Positions 16,345 to 25,000 of a DNA stretch of 64,000 bases are shown here, in pieces. Each line of letters opens with the position of its first letter. Positions within the stretch are counted from its first letter, which is position 1. The notes beneath the pieces were generated by a model. That model was not told the origin of the DNA. It ran no database searches and worked only from the letters and a program-made list of their open reading frames with translations. The translations under genes and the position numbers were made by a program. The stretch is from Competibacter_A sp002352125. Its GTDB lineage: Bacteria > Pseudomonadota > Gammaproteobacteria > Competibacterales > Competibacteraceae. Location of the stretch: assembly GCA_035441325.1 (NCBI GenBank), contig DAOROA010000018.1, positions 1 through 64,000 on the forward strand, in the 5' to 3' direction.

Positions 16345-17571
16345 ATGGCGAAATCTTCCTGGAGCCACGCTTTGGCTTGGGCTTCGCTTGCGGGTGCGCT
16401 GGCAGGCTGTAGTTCGGTCCCCGACAGCCCGCCAGCGAGCCCGCGAATCGCCAACTCGCTCTTGAACGCCGATGGCGGCAACGACGAGCCTGTTCCTCGA
16501 AGCGAACCTCCCAGCCGCAGCGGCAATCCCGGCACGTACGTGGTGTTCGGTCGGCGCTACCGGGTTAAGGAGACCAGCGAGGGCTATCGCGAGCAAGGCG
16601 TCGCCTCTTGGTACGGTTGGGATTTTCATGGCCGCAAGACTTCCAGCGGCCCACTCTATAACATGTTCGACTTGACCGCTGCGCACAAGAGCTTGCCGAT
16701 CCCGACCTACGTGCGGGTAACCAATTTGGAGAATGGCCGCAACGTCGTGGTCAAGGTCAACGATCGAGGGCCGTTCATCGGGCGCCGCCTCATCGATCTG
16801 TCCTATGCCGCCGCCGACCGCCTGGGTATGCTGTCGCAGGGAACCGCCCAAGTAGAAGTGACCGCGCTGGAGCCTTACCAATCTTTGCCGGAATTGGCGG
16901 CCCGCCGCGCCGAAGCCCAGGAACGGTTGGCTAGTCGCCAAATCCGGCCGGAACCGGTAACGGAACCCACCGAGCCTGCCGCGAGCGCCGCTGCATCGCC
17001 GGAGACCGGATCGCGCTTGAAGCCGCTGACCGCATCCGTCGAACCCGCCACAATCTATTTTGCCCACGAAGCGCCAGTTCGAGCAGCGGCAGGAGGCAAA
17101 CCGCCGGTTCGGCTCGCGGCGGCGGCGACCGTGGAACGTGGGGCCTCCCGGACCCGCACACCAACCCGGCCGGCCCCGTCCGTGGCGCGAACCGCGCCGA
17201 ATTCGGCGATGCGGCCGGCGATCGCCAAGACGCCGATCGAGTCCAAAGAGCCGGATCGCCTCCCCATCCGTTTGGCCTCTGCGGCACCGTTGTTCAAAAG
17301 CAAAGGGGCGGTGGAGGATCGCCGCGTTTCTATCGCCACCGGCAAAGGGAACGGTCGGCTTAATCCGGCGGGAGCCGTGGCCGAACGTCGCGACGCCCGA
17401 CCGTCGAGCGGGCATTTGATCGAGTCGGCGCCGCGCGACTCCAGAAAGAAATCGAGCTCGGCCGGCCGTCAAGAGGCTCGTAAAGCGGCCAACGATCCCA
17501 GCGCCGCCAAGCCAGCGATAGTACGATTGGCTAGCCTCAAGATGAACCGTTCCCGCATTGCCACCGACTGA
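16345..17571 (+). CDS. rlpA: RlpA-like septal/endolytic transglycosylase lipoprotein, no recognisable SPOR domain
   Basis: RlpA is an outer-membrane lipoprotein that cuts denuded glycan strands. From the ATG at 16345 (GGGAGG 8 nt upstream) the signal ends LAGALAGC with lipobox Cys22. The double-psi beta-barrel lies at about 60-175: EQGVASWYGWDFHGRKTSSG, MFDLTAAHKSLP, VKVNDRGPFIGRRLIDLSYAAADRLG. The remaining about 230 residues are Pro/Ala/Arg-rich and low complexity. I see no SPOR domain, which in Pseudomonas-type RlpA targets the protein to denuded septal glycan. It is followed by a strong terminator, then dacA. Confidence 0.93.
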   Translation: MAKSSWSHALAWASLAGALAGCSSVPDSPPASPRIANSLLNADGGNDEPVPRSEPPSRSGNPGTYVVFGRRYRVKETSEGYREQGVASWYGWDFHGRKTSSGPLYNMFDLTAAHKSLPIPTYVRVTNLENGRNVVVKVNDRGPFIGRRLIDLSYAAADRLGMLSQGTAQVEVTALEPYQSLPELAARRAEAQERLASRQIRPEPVTEPTEPAASAAASPETGSRLKPLTASVEPATIYFAHEAPVRAAAGGKPPVRLAAAATVERGASRTRTPTRPAPSVARTAPNSAMRPAIAKTPIESKEPDRLPIRLASAAPLFKSKGAVEDRRVSIATGKGNGRLNPAGAVAERRDARPSSGHLIESAPRDSRKKSSSAGRQEARKAANDPSAAKPAIVRLASLKMNRSRIATD

Positions 17572-17610
17572 GCAACGTTATCGGTCGCCATCGCCTCATT
17601 CGTCGAATGG

Positions 17611-17646
17611 CCGCCTTGCTTCTTCGAGGTCAAGGCGGTTTGTTTT
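17611..17646 (+). terminator. Rho-independent terminator after rlpA
   Basis: Stem CCGCCTTG (17611-17618) pairs with CAAGGCGG (17631-17638) around a 12-nt loop, followed by TTTGTTTT (17639-17646). It lies 40 nt after the rlpA stop and separates mreB-rlpA from dacA-lipB. Confidence 0.8.
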
Positions 17647-17711
17647 CGAGCCGGGCTTCTGGCTAGAATCGACACTCAACGAGTTTGCAACCCCGAAAGA
17701 CAGTCGCCGAC

Positions 17712-18878
17712 ATGCCGTATTCGAACGTAATTCGCGCTTTGTTGCTGCTTCTCACCCTTGTTTTGTCGTCCTTGATCTGGGCTGTCGCTCACGCCCAGGC
17801 GATACCGCCGCCGCCGCAGGTGCCGGTGCGCGCTTACGTGTTGATGGATTATCAGAGCGGCAATCTGCTGGCCGACTCGAAAGGTGACGAGCGGATGGAA
17901 CCGGCCAGCATTACCAAGCTGATGACTGGTTACGTCATCTACAAGGCGCTGAAATCCGGGAAGATTCACCTGGATGACAAAGTGACCATCACCGAAAAGG
18001 CTTGGAAGACGCCCGGCTCCAAGATGTTCGTCAAAGTGGGCAGCCAGGTGCCGGTGGATGATTTGCTGATGGGCATGGTGGTGCAGTCCGGCAACGATGC
18101 TACCGTGGCGTTGGCCGAGCACGTCGCGGGCTCTGAAGAAACCTTCGCCAAGCTGATGAACCAGGAAGCGGAACGGCTGGGTTTAAAGAGCAGCCATTTC
18201 ACCAACGCGCCGGGTTTGCCCGATCCCAACCACTATATGTCCGCTCACGACATCGCCACTCTGACGCGGGCGCTGATCCAGGATTTTCCCGAACATTACT
18301 CTCGCTATTCGGTGCGCAGTTTCAAGTACAACAATATCGAACAACAAAACCGCAACCGGCTGTTGCTGACCGATGCCTCGGTGGACGGCGTCAAGACGGG
18401 GCACACGAACACGGCCGGTTACTGTCTGGTGTCGTCGGCCAAGCGCAACGATACGCGTCTGATCGGCGTGGTGTTGGGTGCCGAAAAGGAAAAAGACCGG
18501 TTCGTGGCTAGCCAGGCATTGCTGAACTACGGTTTCAGCTTCTTCGAGAGCCGCAAGCTGTACGATGCCAACACCCCCATCGTCACGACCCGCATCTGGA
18601 AGGGCAAGGAAAACGAATTGCCGTTAGGAGTAATCCAACCCTTGTACGTGACCGTGCCGAAGGGACAAGCGCCGCAGGTGAGCACCACGACCACCGTTCA
18701 GCCGAAGATCGTCGCACCGGCACAAAAGGATCAGCCGTTTGGCGAGATCGTGGTCAAGCTAGGCGATCAAGAGATGAGCAGGACACCGCTGGTCGCGCTG
18801 CAGGAAGTGCCACAAAGCGGTTGGTTTGGGCGGTTGATCGATGCGATCTTAATGTTTTTTTACTACTTGTTTCATTGA
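17712..18878 (+). CDS. dacA: D-alanyl-D-alanine carboxypeptidase (PBP5/6 class)
   Basis: DacA trims the terminal D-Ala of pentapeptides in the periplasm. A Sec signal (about 1-29, ending AHAQA) precedes the catalytic domain. Nucleophile S66 lies in SITKLMT (SxxK), SGN in VQSGNDATVALAEH, and KTG in VKTGHTNTAGYC. The C-terminal domain ends in an amphipathic aromatic helix (WFGRLIDAILMFFYYLFH) that anchors PBP5/6 to the membrane. I chose ATG 17712 as the start of the signal peptide; the frame opens nine codons earlier. Length 388 aa is normal. DUF493 follows in 8 nt, the classic dacA-ybeD-lipB order. Confidence 0.97.
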   Translation: MPYSNVIRALLLLLTLVLSSLIWAVAHAQAIPPPPQVPVRAYVLMDYQSGNLLADSKGDERMEPASITKLMTGYVIYKALKSGKIHLDDKVTITEKAWKTPGSKMFVKVGSQVPVDDLLMGMVVQSGNDATVALAEHVAGSEETFAKLMNQEAERLGLKSSHFTNAPGLPDPNHYMSAHDIATLTRALIQDFPEHYSRYSVRSFKYNNIEQQNRNRLLLTDASVDGVKTGHTNTAGYCLVSSAKRNDTRLIGVVLGAEKEKDRFVASQALLNYGFSFFESRKLYDANTPIVTTRIWKGKENELPLGVIQPLYVTVPKGQAPQVSTTTTVQPKIVAPAQKDQPFGEIVVKLGDQEMSRTPLVALQEVPQSGWFGRLIDAILMFFYYLFH

Positions 18879-18886
18879 GCAGGGCA

Positions 18887-19171
18887 ATGGACGAGAAGGC
18901 GTTTGACGGGAACGACGGGTCGCTGCTGCAATTTCCTTGCGATTTTCCCATCAAGATCATAGGCGCTAGCGATTTCGATCTTAGGCTGTTGGCCGTGGAA
19001 CTGGTGCGCCGGCACGCGCTCGATCTCGATGAGACCCGGATACGGGTGCGGGACAGTCGCGCCGGTCGTTACCGGTCGGTGACGGTGGTGGTGCATGCCC
19101 ACGCCCGCGAGCAGTTGGACGCGATTTACCAGGAACTTAGCGGTCATCCGCAAATTACGCTGGTACTGTGA
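18887..19171 (+). CDS. ybeD: DUF493 family protein (YbeD-like)
   Basis: This 94-residue protein has the DUF493 ACT-like pattern: LLQFPCDFPIKIIGAS near the N-terminus, then a helix and the strand YRSVTVVVHAHAREQLDAIYQEL, ending HPQITLVL. YbeD structure resembles ACT regulatory domains, but its function is not established. I chose ATG 18887 because the family starts just before LLQFPC; the frame is open 22 codons earlier inside dacA. Its stop overlaps the lipB GTG by 4 nt. The dacA-ybeD-lipB order supports the identity. Confidence 0.94.
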   Translation: MDEKAFDGNDGSLLQFPCDFPIKIIGASDFDLRLLAVELVRRHALDLDETRIRVRDSRAGRYRSVTVVVHAHAREQLDAIYQELSGHPQITLVL

Positions 19172-19842
19172 AGCCGGACGCGGGCACGTCGATCAAGCGT
19201 GCCGATCCACTGCTGTTGCGCCGGTTGGGACAGTGCGCGTACCAACCGGTGTTCGATGCGATGCAGGCGTTCACCGCCGGCCGCGATGCCGCGACGCCGG
19301 ACGAACTGTGGTGGGTCGAGCATCCATCGGTTTTTACTCAAGGCCTGGCCGGCAAGCCGGAACACCTGCTTGCGCCGGGTGACATCCCCATTATCCAGGT
19401 CGATCGTGGCGGCCAAGTAACCTATCACGGCCCCGGCCAACTCGTCGTGTATTGCCTGCTGGATGTGCGCCGGCTGGGATTGAGCGTGCGGGCGCTGGTG
19501 ACGGTGCTGGAGCAATCGGTGATCGAGCTGTTGGCCGCTCGCGACATTGTTGCTCAGGCTCGGCCCGACGCACCGGGGGTTTACGTGGCCAGCGCCAAGA
19601 TCGCCTCGCTCGGACTGCGCATCCGGCAGGGACGGTCTTATCACGGCTTGAGCCTGAACGTGGATATGGACTTGGAACCGTTCGCTCGCATCAATCCTTG
19701 CGGCTATCCCGGTCTGCGGGTAACCCAGTTGCGCGATCTCGGCATCGACTCGACCGTGGATGCCGCCGCCGAGGATCTATTGCCCCGCCTTGGCCGCAAG
19801 CTGGGCTATGCTTGTTTTAGCAGAGGCGCGGGATTGCCTTGA
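19168..19842 (+). CDS. lipB: Octanoyltransferase LipB
   Basis: LipB moves octanoyl from acyl carrier protein to lipoyl domains, the first step of lipoate synthesis. RGGQVTYHGPGQLV near residue 75, then the lysine in ASAKIASLGLRI, and INPCGYPGL carrying the acyl-enzyme Cys are the family's active-site blocks. Length 224 aa is usual. It starts with GTG at 19168, overlapping ybeD. In many gammaproteobacteria lipA follows directly, but here it is about 6 kb away, after four genes for exported proteins. Confidence 0.96.
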   Translation: MKPDAGTSIKRADPLLLRRLGQCAYQPVFDAMQAFTAGRDAATPDELWWVEHPSVFTQGLAGKPEHLLAPGDIPIIQVDRGGQVTYHGPGQLVVYCLLDVRRLGLSVRALVTVLEQSVIELLAARDIVAQARPDAPGVYVASAKIASLGLRIRQGRSYHGLSLNVDMDLEPFARINPCGYPGLRVTQLRDLGIDSTVDAAAEDLLPRLGRKLGYACFSRGAGLP

Positions 19843-19881
19843 TCGCTAGCTGATATCTTGCAGGCTTCCAGATAATCCTGC

Positions 19882-19910
19882 TTGCCGCGCCGTACAAAAT
19901 TATTATTAAT
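19882..19910 (+). promoter_or_regulatory. Candidate sigma-70 promoter for the exported-protein block
   Basis: TTGCCG (19882-19887) and ATTAAT (19905-19910) are separated by 17 nt in a locally AT-rich stretch, 80 nt upstream of the DUF3011 gene. Each hexamer matches consensus at four of six positions. Confidence 0.35.
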
Positions 19911-19990
19911 ATCTGCCACATAAGCGCTTGGACTGCGCCCTGCGCTCGGAAAATCGCTCTATACCCGCAACACCAAAGAGGAGCAATGCC

Positions 19991-20695
19991 ATGAGCAATG
20001 ATAGACACCTAACTGCCCGACGCACGACAACTTGGATGGCTCTATTCCTAACCACATCCTGGGGAGGAATCGCCAGCGCGGACGAAACCGTGGTGTGCGC
20101 CAGCGACAACAACCGCTACCGGCACTGTCCCACATCGACGCACGGTTACGTGACGATGGTCCGTCAATTGTCGAATTCCCTCTGCCAACAAGGCAAAACC
20201 TGGGATTACGACCGCCGGGGTATCTGGGTGGACGACGGCTGCCGCGCCAAATTCCGGATCGAGTCCGACGACCGTTCCAAGGACAGCAGCAAAGACGCCA
20301 AGGTAGCGGCCGGCGTGATCCTGGGCGCGGCGATTCTCGGAGCCGTCCTCAGCAACAACAAGGACCACGACGATGGCGATCACTACGACTCCGACAGCAA
20401 ATACAACGACGACGCCTACCACGGCAGTCGCCATACCTCCTACGTGCCCGAATGGATGGTGGGCACCTTCCGCGGCCACAACCCGCTGTATAACGCCGAC
20501 GTGGTCATGACGATCCAAGAGAACGGCCGGGTCCGGGCCGATGCCAACGGGCAAATCGTCACCGGCTACATCAACGACGAGCGCCTGCACGTCGGTAATG
20601 CGATTTTTGACATCAATCGCGTTCGAGGCGGCTTCGTCACCTCTCAAGAAGGCAACCGGCAGAACGAAGTCGTCTACCGCCGGACCAGAGATTGA
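19991..20695 (+). CDS. Exported DUF3011-containing protein (234 aa)
   Basis: A Sec-type signal ends near residue 33 (TTSWGGIASA). The next region has the DUF3011 pattern: ETVVCASDNNRYRHCP, a VRQLSNSLCQQGKTWDYDRRGIWVDDGCRAKF block with paired cysteines. A short glycine-rich hydrophobic stretch (GVILGAAILGAVL, about 111-123) follows, then a His/Asp-rich linker and a beta-rich C-terminal part. GAGGAG lies 7 nt before the chosen ATG at 19991; an in-frame start further upstream would add 21 residues. DUF3011 function is unknown. It begins the exported-protein block. Confidence 0.82.
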   Translation: MSNDRHLTARRTTTWMALFLTTSWGGIASADETVVCASDNNRYRHCPTSTHGYVTMVRQLSNSLCQQGKTWDYDRRGIWVDDGCRAKFRIESDDRSKDSSKDAKVAAGVILGAAILGAVLSNNKDHDDGDHYDSDSKYNDDAYHGSRHTSYVPEWMVGTFRGHNPLYNADVVMTIQENGRVRADANGQIVTGYINDERLHVGNAIFDINRVRGGFVTSQEGNRQNEVVYRRTRD

Positions 20696-20781
20696 AAAGA
20701 ATGGGAGAACCTCAAAATACAAACGCGATAATTCTTTGAATAATAGCAATCAATACAAACGGTTCTTAGAGGAAATCTTTC

Positions 20782-21312
20782 ATGAAGAAACCGATCGTTG
20801 GAGTGATCGTCGCCGGTGCGGCAGCATGGATTCAATCGGGCGGCGCACTGGCCGACCTGCAAAGCGAAACTCAGGCCGATGTCACGCAAATCTGCAAGCA
20901 AGCTATCGGTAACAAGGGCTACAAAGGTTATCGATATCGCGATGTCGCATTCAACGACTCCCGCAACGGTTACAGCCTGACCGGACAGATCGCCAGAGGC
21001 GCCAAACGGTACGAGTTCAACTGCGTGGTGAGCACCCGGATGAGCATCACCGATCTCGTCATCAATCCGCTGAGCGGCGGCGAAGACAGCGGCGGTGGTA
21101 GCGGTGGCAGCGCGGGCGCACCGGCGGAAGCGCAAGTCGCCTGCGCGAAGGAAGCAGACCGCTATTGGCAACTCAAGGACGGCACTGCCATCCCCATGAA
21201 ATCTAAATCGACGGGCAGCGGCATGTACGAGGTGACGGTGGCCGGCGGCCATCATCGCGGAACCTGTACCGTGACCGAGGATGGCGACGTCAAGGGCATC
21301 ATGAACCAGTGA
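20782..21312 (+). CDS. Hypothetical exported protein (176 aa)
   Basis: A Sec signal (MKKPIVGVIVAGAAAWIQSGGALA) is followed by a mature domain with two cysteines (about residues 38 and 76). A Gly/Ser-rich linker at about 102-113 leads to a C-terminal region with two further cysteines (about 119 and 165), which could form disulphides in the periplasm. AGAGGAAA precedes the ATG. I do not recognise a family; the two halves separated by a flexible linker suggest two small domains. A hairpin 9 nt after the stop may end its transcript. Confidence 0.7.
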   Translation: MKKPIVGVIVAGAAAWIQSGGALADLQSETQADVTQICKQAIGNKGYKGYRYRDVAFNDSRNGYSLTGQIARGAKRYEFNCVVSTRMSITDLVINPLSGGEDSGGGSGGSAGAPAEAQVACAKEADRYWQLKDGTAIPMKSKSTGSGMYEVTVAGGHHRGTCTVTEDGDVKGIMNQ

Positions 21313-21320
21313 TCGAACCC

Positions 21321-21350
21321 ATGCGGGGAATCAGAGGATTTTCCCCGCAT
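21321..21350 (+). terminator. Hairpin after the 176-aa exported protein
   Basis: ATGCGGGGAA (21321-21330) pairs perfectly with TTCCCCGCAT (21341-21350) around a 10-nt loop, 9 nt downstream of the stop. There is no U-tract, so it may be an RNA-end stabiliser or weak terminator. Confidence 0.45.
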
Positions 21351-21427
21351 CGTCCGACCCGCTTTAACCGTCCCGGCTCCGCTGCGGTAGGGGTGGTTGT
21401 GTTTCGTTACATCGAGGGACCTACGCC

Positions 21428-22054
21428 ATGAAGCTTATTCGCACTTTCTCACTGGCCGCTCTCTTCGGCGTGATATCCGGCCACGCCGCCGCACCGAGCT
21501 TCGACTGCACCAAAACCGACAGCGCGGCCGCCGGACAGGTTTGCGAAGATAAAGAACTGGCTGCGCTGGACCAAGAGCTGACCCGGCTTTTCGCCCTTGC
21601 CAAGAATGGACCGCATATCACTGCCAGCCGGCGCAAAGAGCTGATCGCGACGCAGCGCGGCTGGATCAAAGGCCGGGATGAGTGCTGGAAGGGCCAGGAT
21701 TTGCGCCGCTGCGTGATGGAAAGCTATGTGATGCGCATCCACGAACTGCGACAGGGTTACGCGGACGCGAGAAGTCAAGATAGCAAAGGCATCAGTCAGG
21801 GGCCGCTGGTGGTCCGGTGCGGTCAGCTCGATGCGCTGATCGGGCTCACTTTCGTCGGCAACGCCCCGAAGCACGCTTATCTGGGATGGCTAGACCAGTC
21901 TATCATCACGACTTTGGAGCCGTCCGGCTCAGGCTCCCGCTATACCGCCCATTACGACGATGGCGCTTTCGTCTTTTGGATCAAGGGCGATGTAGCCACT
22001 TTCGAGCGGCCTCAGCAAGGGGTGCTCAACTGTCGGATTGCGGAACCCGGCTAA
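21428..22054 (+). CDS. Putative two-domain lysozyme inhibitor: LprI-like plus MliC-like
   Basis: After a signal peptide (about 1-22) the first half shows the LprI/DUF1311 pattern: FDCTKTDSAAAGQVCEDKELAALDQELTRLF, ATQRGWIKGRDECW and a final Cys in LRRCVMESYVMRIHELR. From about residue 125 the second half resembles MliC/PliC c-type lysozyme inhibitors: a beta-rich domain with VVRCGQLDALIGLTF, SGSRYTAHYDDGAFVFWIKGDVATFE and a closing Cys near the C-terminus. DUF1311 is assigned with more confidence than MliC. If active, it would protect periplasmic peptidoglycan from host, predator or phage lysozyme. It is followed by the large repeat protein after 23 nt. Confidence 0.8.
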   Translation: MKLIRTFSLAALFGVISGHAAAPSFDCTKTDSAAAGQVCEDKELAALDQELTRLFALAKNGPHITASRRKELIATQRGWIKGRDECWKGQDLRRCVMESYVMRIHELRQGYADARSQDSKGISQGPLVVRCGQLDALIGLTFVGNAPKHAYLGWLDQSIITTLEPSGSGSRYTAHYDDGAFVFWIKGDVATFERPQQGVLNCRIAEPG

Positions 22055-22077
22055 CATCTCGCACAAGGATTTAAACG

Positions 22078-25000
22078 ATGATCGAGTCAACGGCATTCTT
22101 CAGGTCCGGCTCTAGGTATTTCGGCTTTGGGGTCGGCGCGATCTCCGCAATGGCGTTCTTGGTGTTGCTGGCCACTTGGCCGAGCGCATTCGCCGCCACC
22201 TTTACCGTGACCAATGGCAATGACGCTGGCCCCGGCTCTCTGCGCCAAGCGGTGTTCGATGCCGACGTAAACCCTGGCAAGGATACCATCGTCATCGACT
22301 CAGGTGTGACGACGATCAAACCGATCGCTTTGAAATCGGGTGGCTGGGATCCGATACAAATATTTGAATCCGTTGATATTATCGGCCCAGGCGGCCCGCC
22401 CTTTAATCGGGTGACCGTTGATGACATGCAGTCGTATTTCTCCCGGGATGGGCGCGATCTGCCGGGCTGGACCCGGTGCGATGCTCCAGGAAGTTTGCCC
22501 ATCATTGGATCGGATATCGTGTTCGAGGTCGGCCAGCAGGGACAGGACAATTCCGCTATCGAAGTGCTGTTTCAGGGCTTTCGCGTGACCCGCACCGGTG
22601 GATTGGTTTTCGCTCACACGGGTGCGGGAATCCGGCTCCGGGATATGGTCGTCGATAACAATCGCGCCGACTTTCCAAACTGCCAAGATCGGCTCATTTT
22701 CGCGGGGGGCTCGCTTGAGATTGTAGATTCGATTCTCGGTAACAACCTTAAAGAGCAAAACGACCCTAGCGCGCTGATCGCCGTTCTTGGCCCATCGTTA
22801 CGCATCGAAAACTCCGTATTGGACTTTAAGGAAAACAAAACCCTATTCGCATTTGAAGGCGGCGCATCGAATGGCCTTGGCGGGAAAACCGTCGAAATCC
22901 TCGACAGTGTAATTGCTGTTGGTGTTGCTGGTGCAACATCCACCGCCATGCGGTTTGAAAATAGCGATGTATCGATCACCAATTCAAAGCTGATCGGCTC
23001 CTTGAGCGGGTTCTGCGGGCCGCTTGTCGAGGCGCGTCAGAATACCCAGCTTGCCCTCACCAACGTGACGATGTTCGCCGATGGTCGGCCATGTCCGGTG
23101 GAACCGGATTCACCGGCGCTACTGGGCGTTTTTTCAGGCAGCCAGTTGAACGTCGTGAACACATTGCTGTTTCGCCGTACGTTCGGCAATCTGATCGATC
23201 CCGCCACACGCGCGCCGGCCGTTACGGTTAGCGGTGCGACGATCGCGCGCAGCACCAATAATTTCGCCGACGATCCGGCGGTGCCGGCGATTCTGGGTGG
23301 AACTGCGACGGGAGATCCTGGCCTGTTACTCAACGGATATGCCTGTAACTTCACGCAATTTCCACCAGGCAATCCTGATTGCGATCCGGTGCCAGGCAGC
23401 CCGCTGATCGATACCGGAGACAGTTTGCTCGCCGTCGATCCACGCACGGGCAATCCACTGACCATCGATCTGCGGCGCAATCCGCGCATCGACGGCGCGG
23501 CGGTAGACATCGGTGCGCTGGAGCGCCAACAGGCGGCCGGTTCCATCACCATCGTCAAGCAGGCTACGCCCAAGGATGGTACGAACTTCAATTTCATTCT
23601 GGGCGGACCCAGCATTGTCCAGCAGAACTTCACCGTGGACGACGCCGCACCGGACGACAACGATGGTATCGGCGCCAGCAAGACCGTGGCTTCGTTGATA
23701 CCCGGCACTTATCTTCTGTCCGAACAGTCTGTCGCCGGCTGGCATTTGGAAGGCATCATCTGCACTAGCGACCGACCCGGCAGCGCGCCAGCGATTACCT
23801 TGCCCAGCGTCTCGATCGCGCTGCACGAGGCGGAGCGCGTGACCTGCACGTTCGCCAATCAGAAGCAAGGCAGCCTGACGGTGGTCAAGAAAGCGCTGGG
23901 CGGGGACGACACCTTCAACTTCGGCAGCAACACGCTGATTCCCGATAGCTTCCCCCTCACCACCACGACCGGCGCGGCGCAGATCACCTACAATAACCTG
24001 GCGCCGGGCCGCTACGACGTCGGCGAAAGTACGCCGCCCACGGGCTGGACTGTCGCTGCCGCCACCTGCGACAACGGCGACGATCCCGGTGCGATCGACA
24101 TCGCGCCGGGCGCGAACGTGACCTGCACCTTCGAGAACCACAAACAAAACACCATTATCATCGTCAAACGCGCCATTGGTGGTGATAGCACCTTCAATTT
24201 CACCGGCGGCGCGCTCGGAAACTTCGGCCTGACCACAGTAAACGGCGAGGCCGTGCAAGCCTTCGGCGGGTTGAGCACTGGCACTTATAGCGTCGCCGAA
24301 ACCGCTTCGGCTGGCTGGACCGCCACCGTAGCCGATCCGGTTTGCAGCAACGGCAACAACGCTAGCACTATCAACCTCGCGTCTGGGCAAATCGTCGTCT
24401 GCGTATTCCTCAGTGTGGCCCAAGACGCGCTCGTGGTCGAAAAGAAAGCCCTCGGTGGCGACGCGACATTCAGCTTTACCAGTTCCAGCAATGCCATCGG
24501 TAACTTCAGTCTAACTACCGTGAATGGCGGAGCCCTCCGGGCATTCAACAGCCTGCCTTCTGGGCAGTACAGCGTAACGGAAACGGCCCTTCCCACCGGT
24601 TGGGATTTGACCGGCAATACCTGCTCCAGCGGCGTCACGCTGTCGCCGGGCGGTCTTGCGACCTGCACGTTCACCAACACCCAGCGCGGCGCGATCAACA
24701 TCGTCAAACGCACGGCGAGCGGCGATGGAACCTTCTCGTTCACCAGCGTCACCCTCGGCAACTTCAACCTCACCACCAGCGGTACGGCCGCGACCCAACA
24801 TTTTCCCAATTTGCGCCCCGGTATCTACAGCGTCAGTGAAAATGCGCAGGCTGGTTGGGAGCAAAGCACGGCTACCTGTAGCGATGGCAGCAGCCCTACC
24901 GCCATTCAACTCGATCCGGGCGAAACCGTTACCTGCACCTTCACCAGCGCTCAGGACGGGCGGTTGATCGTGGTCAAGAATACGCTGGGTGGCGACGCGA

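Noticed and set aside
15658..17472. 604-codon minus-strand open frame antisense to mltB and rlpA
   Set aside because: A shadow frame of two well-supported genes; no independent domain or ribosome site.
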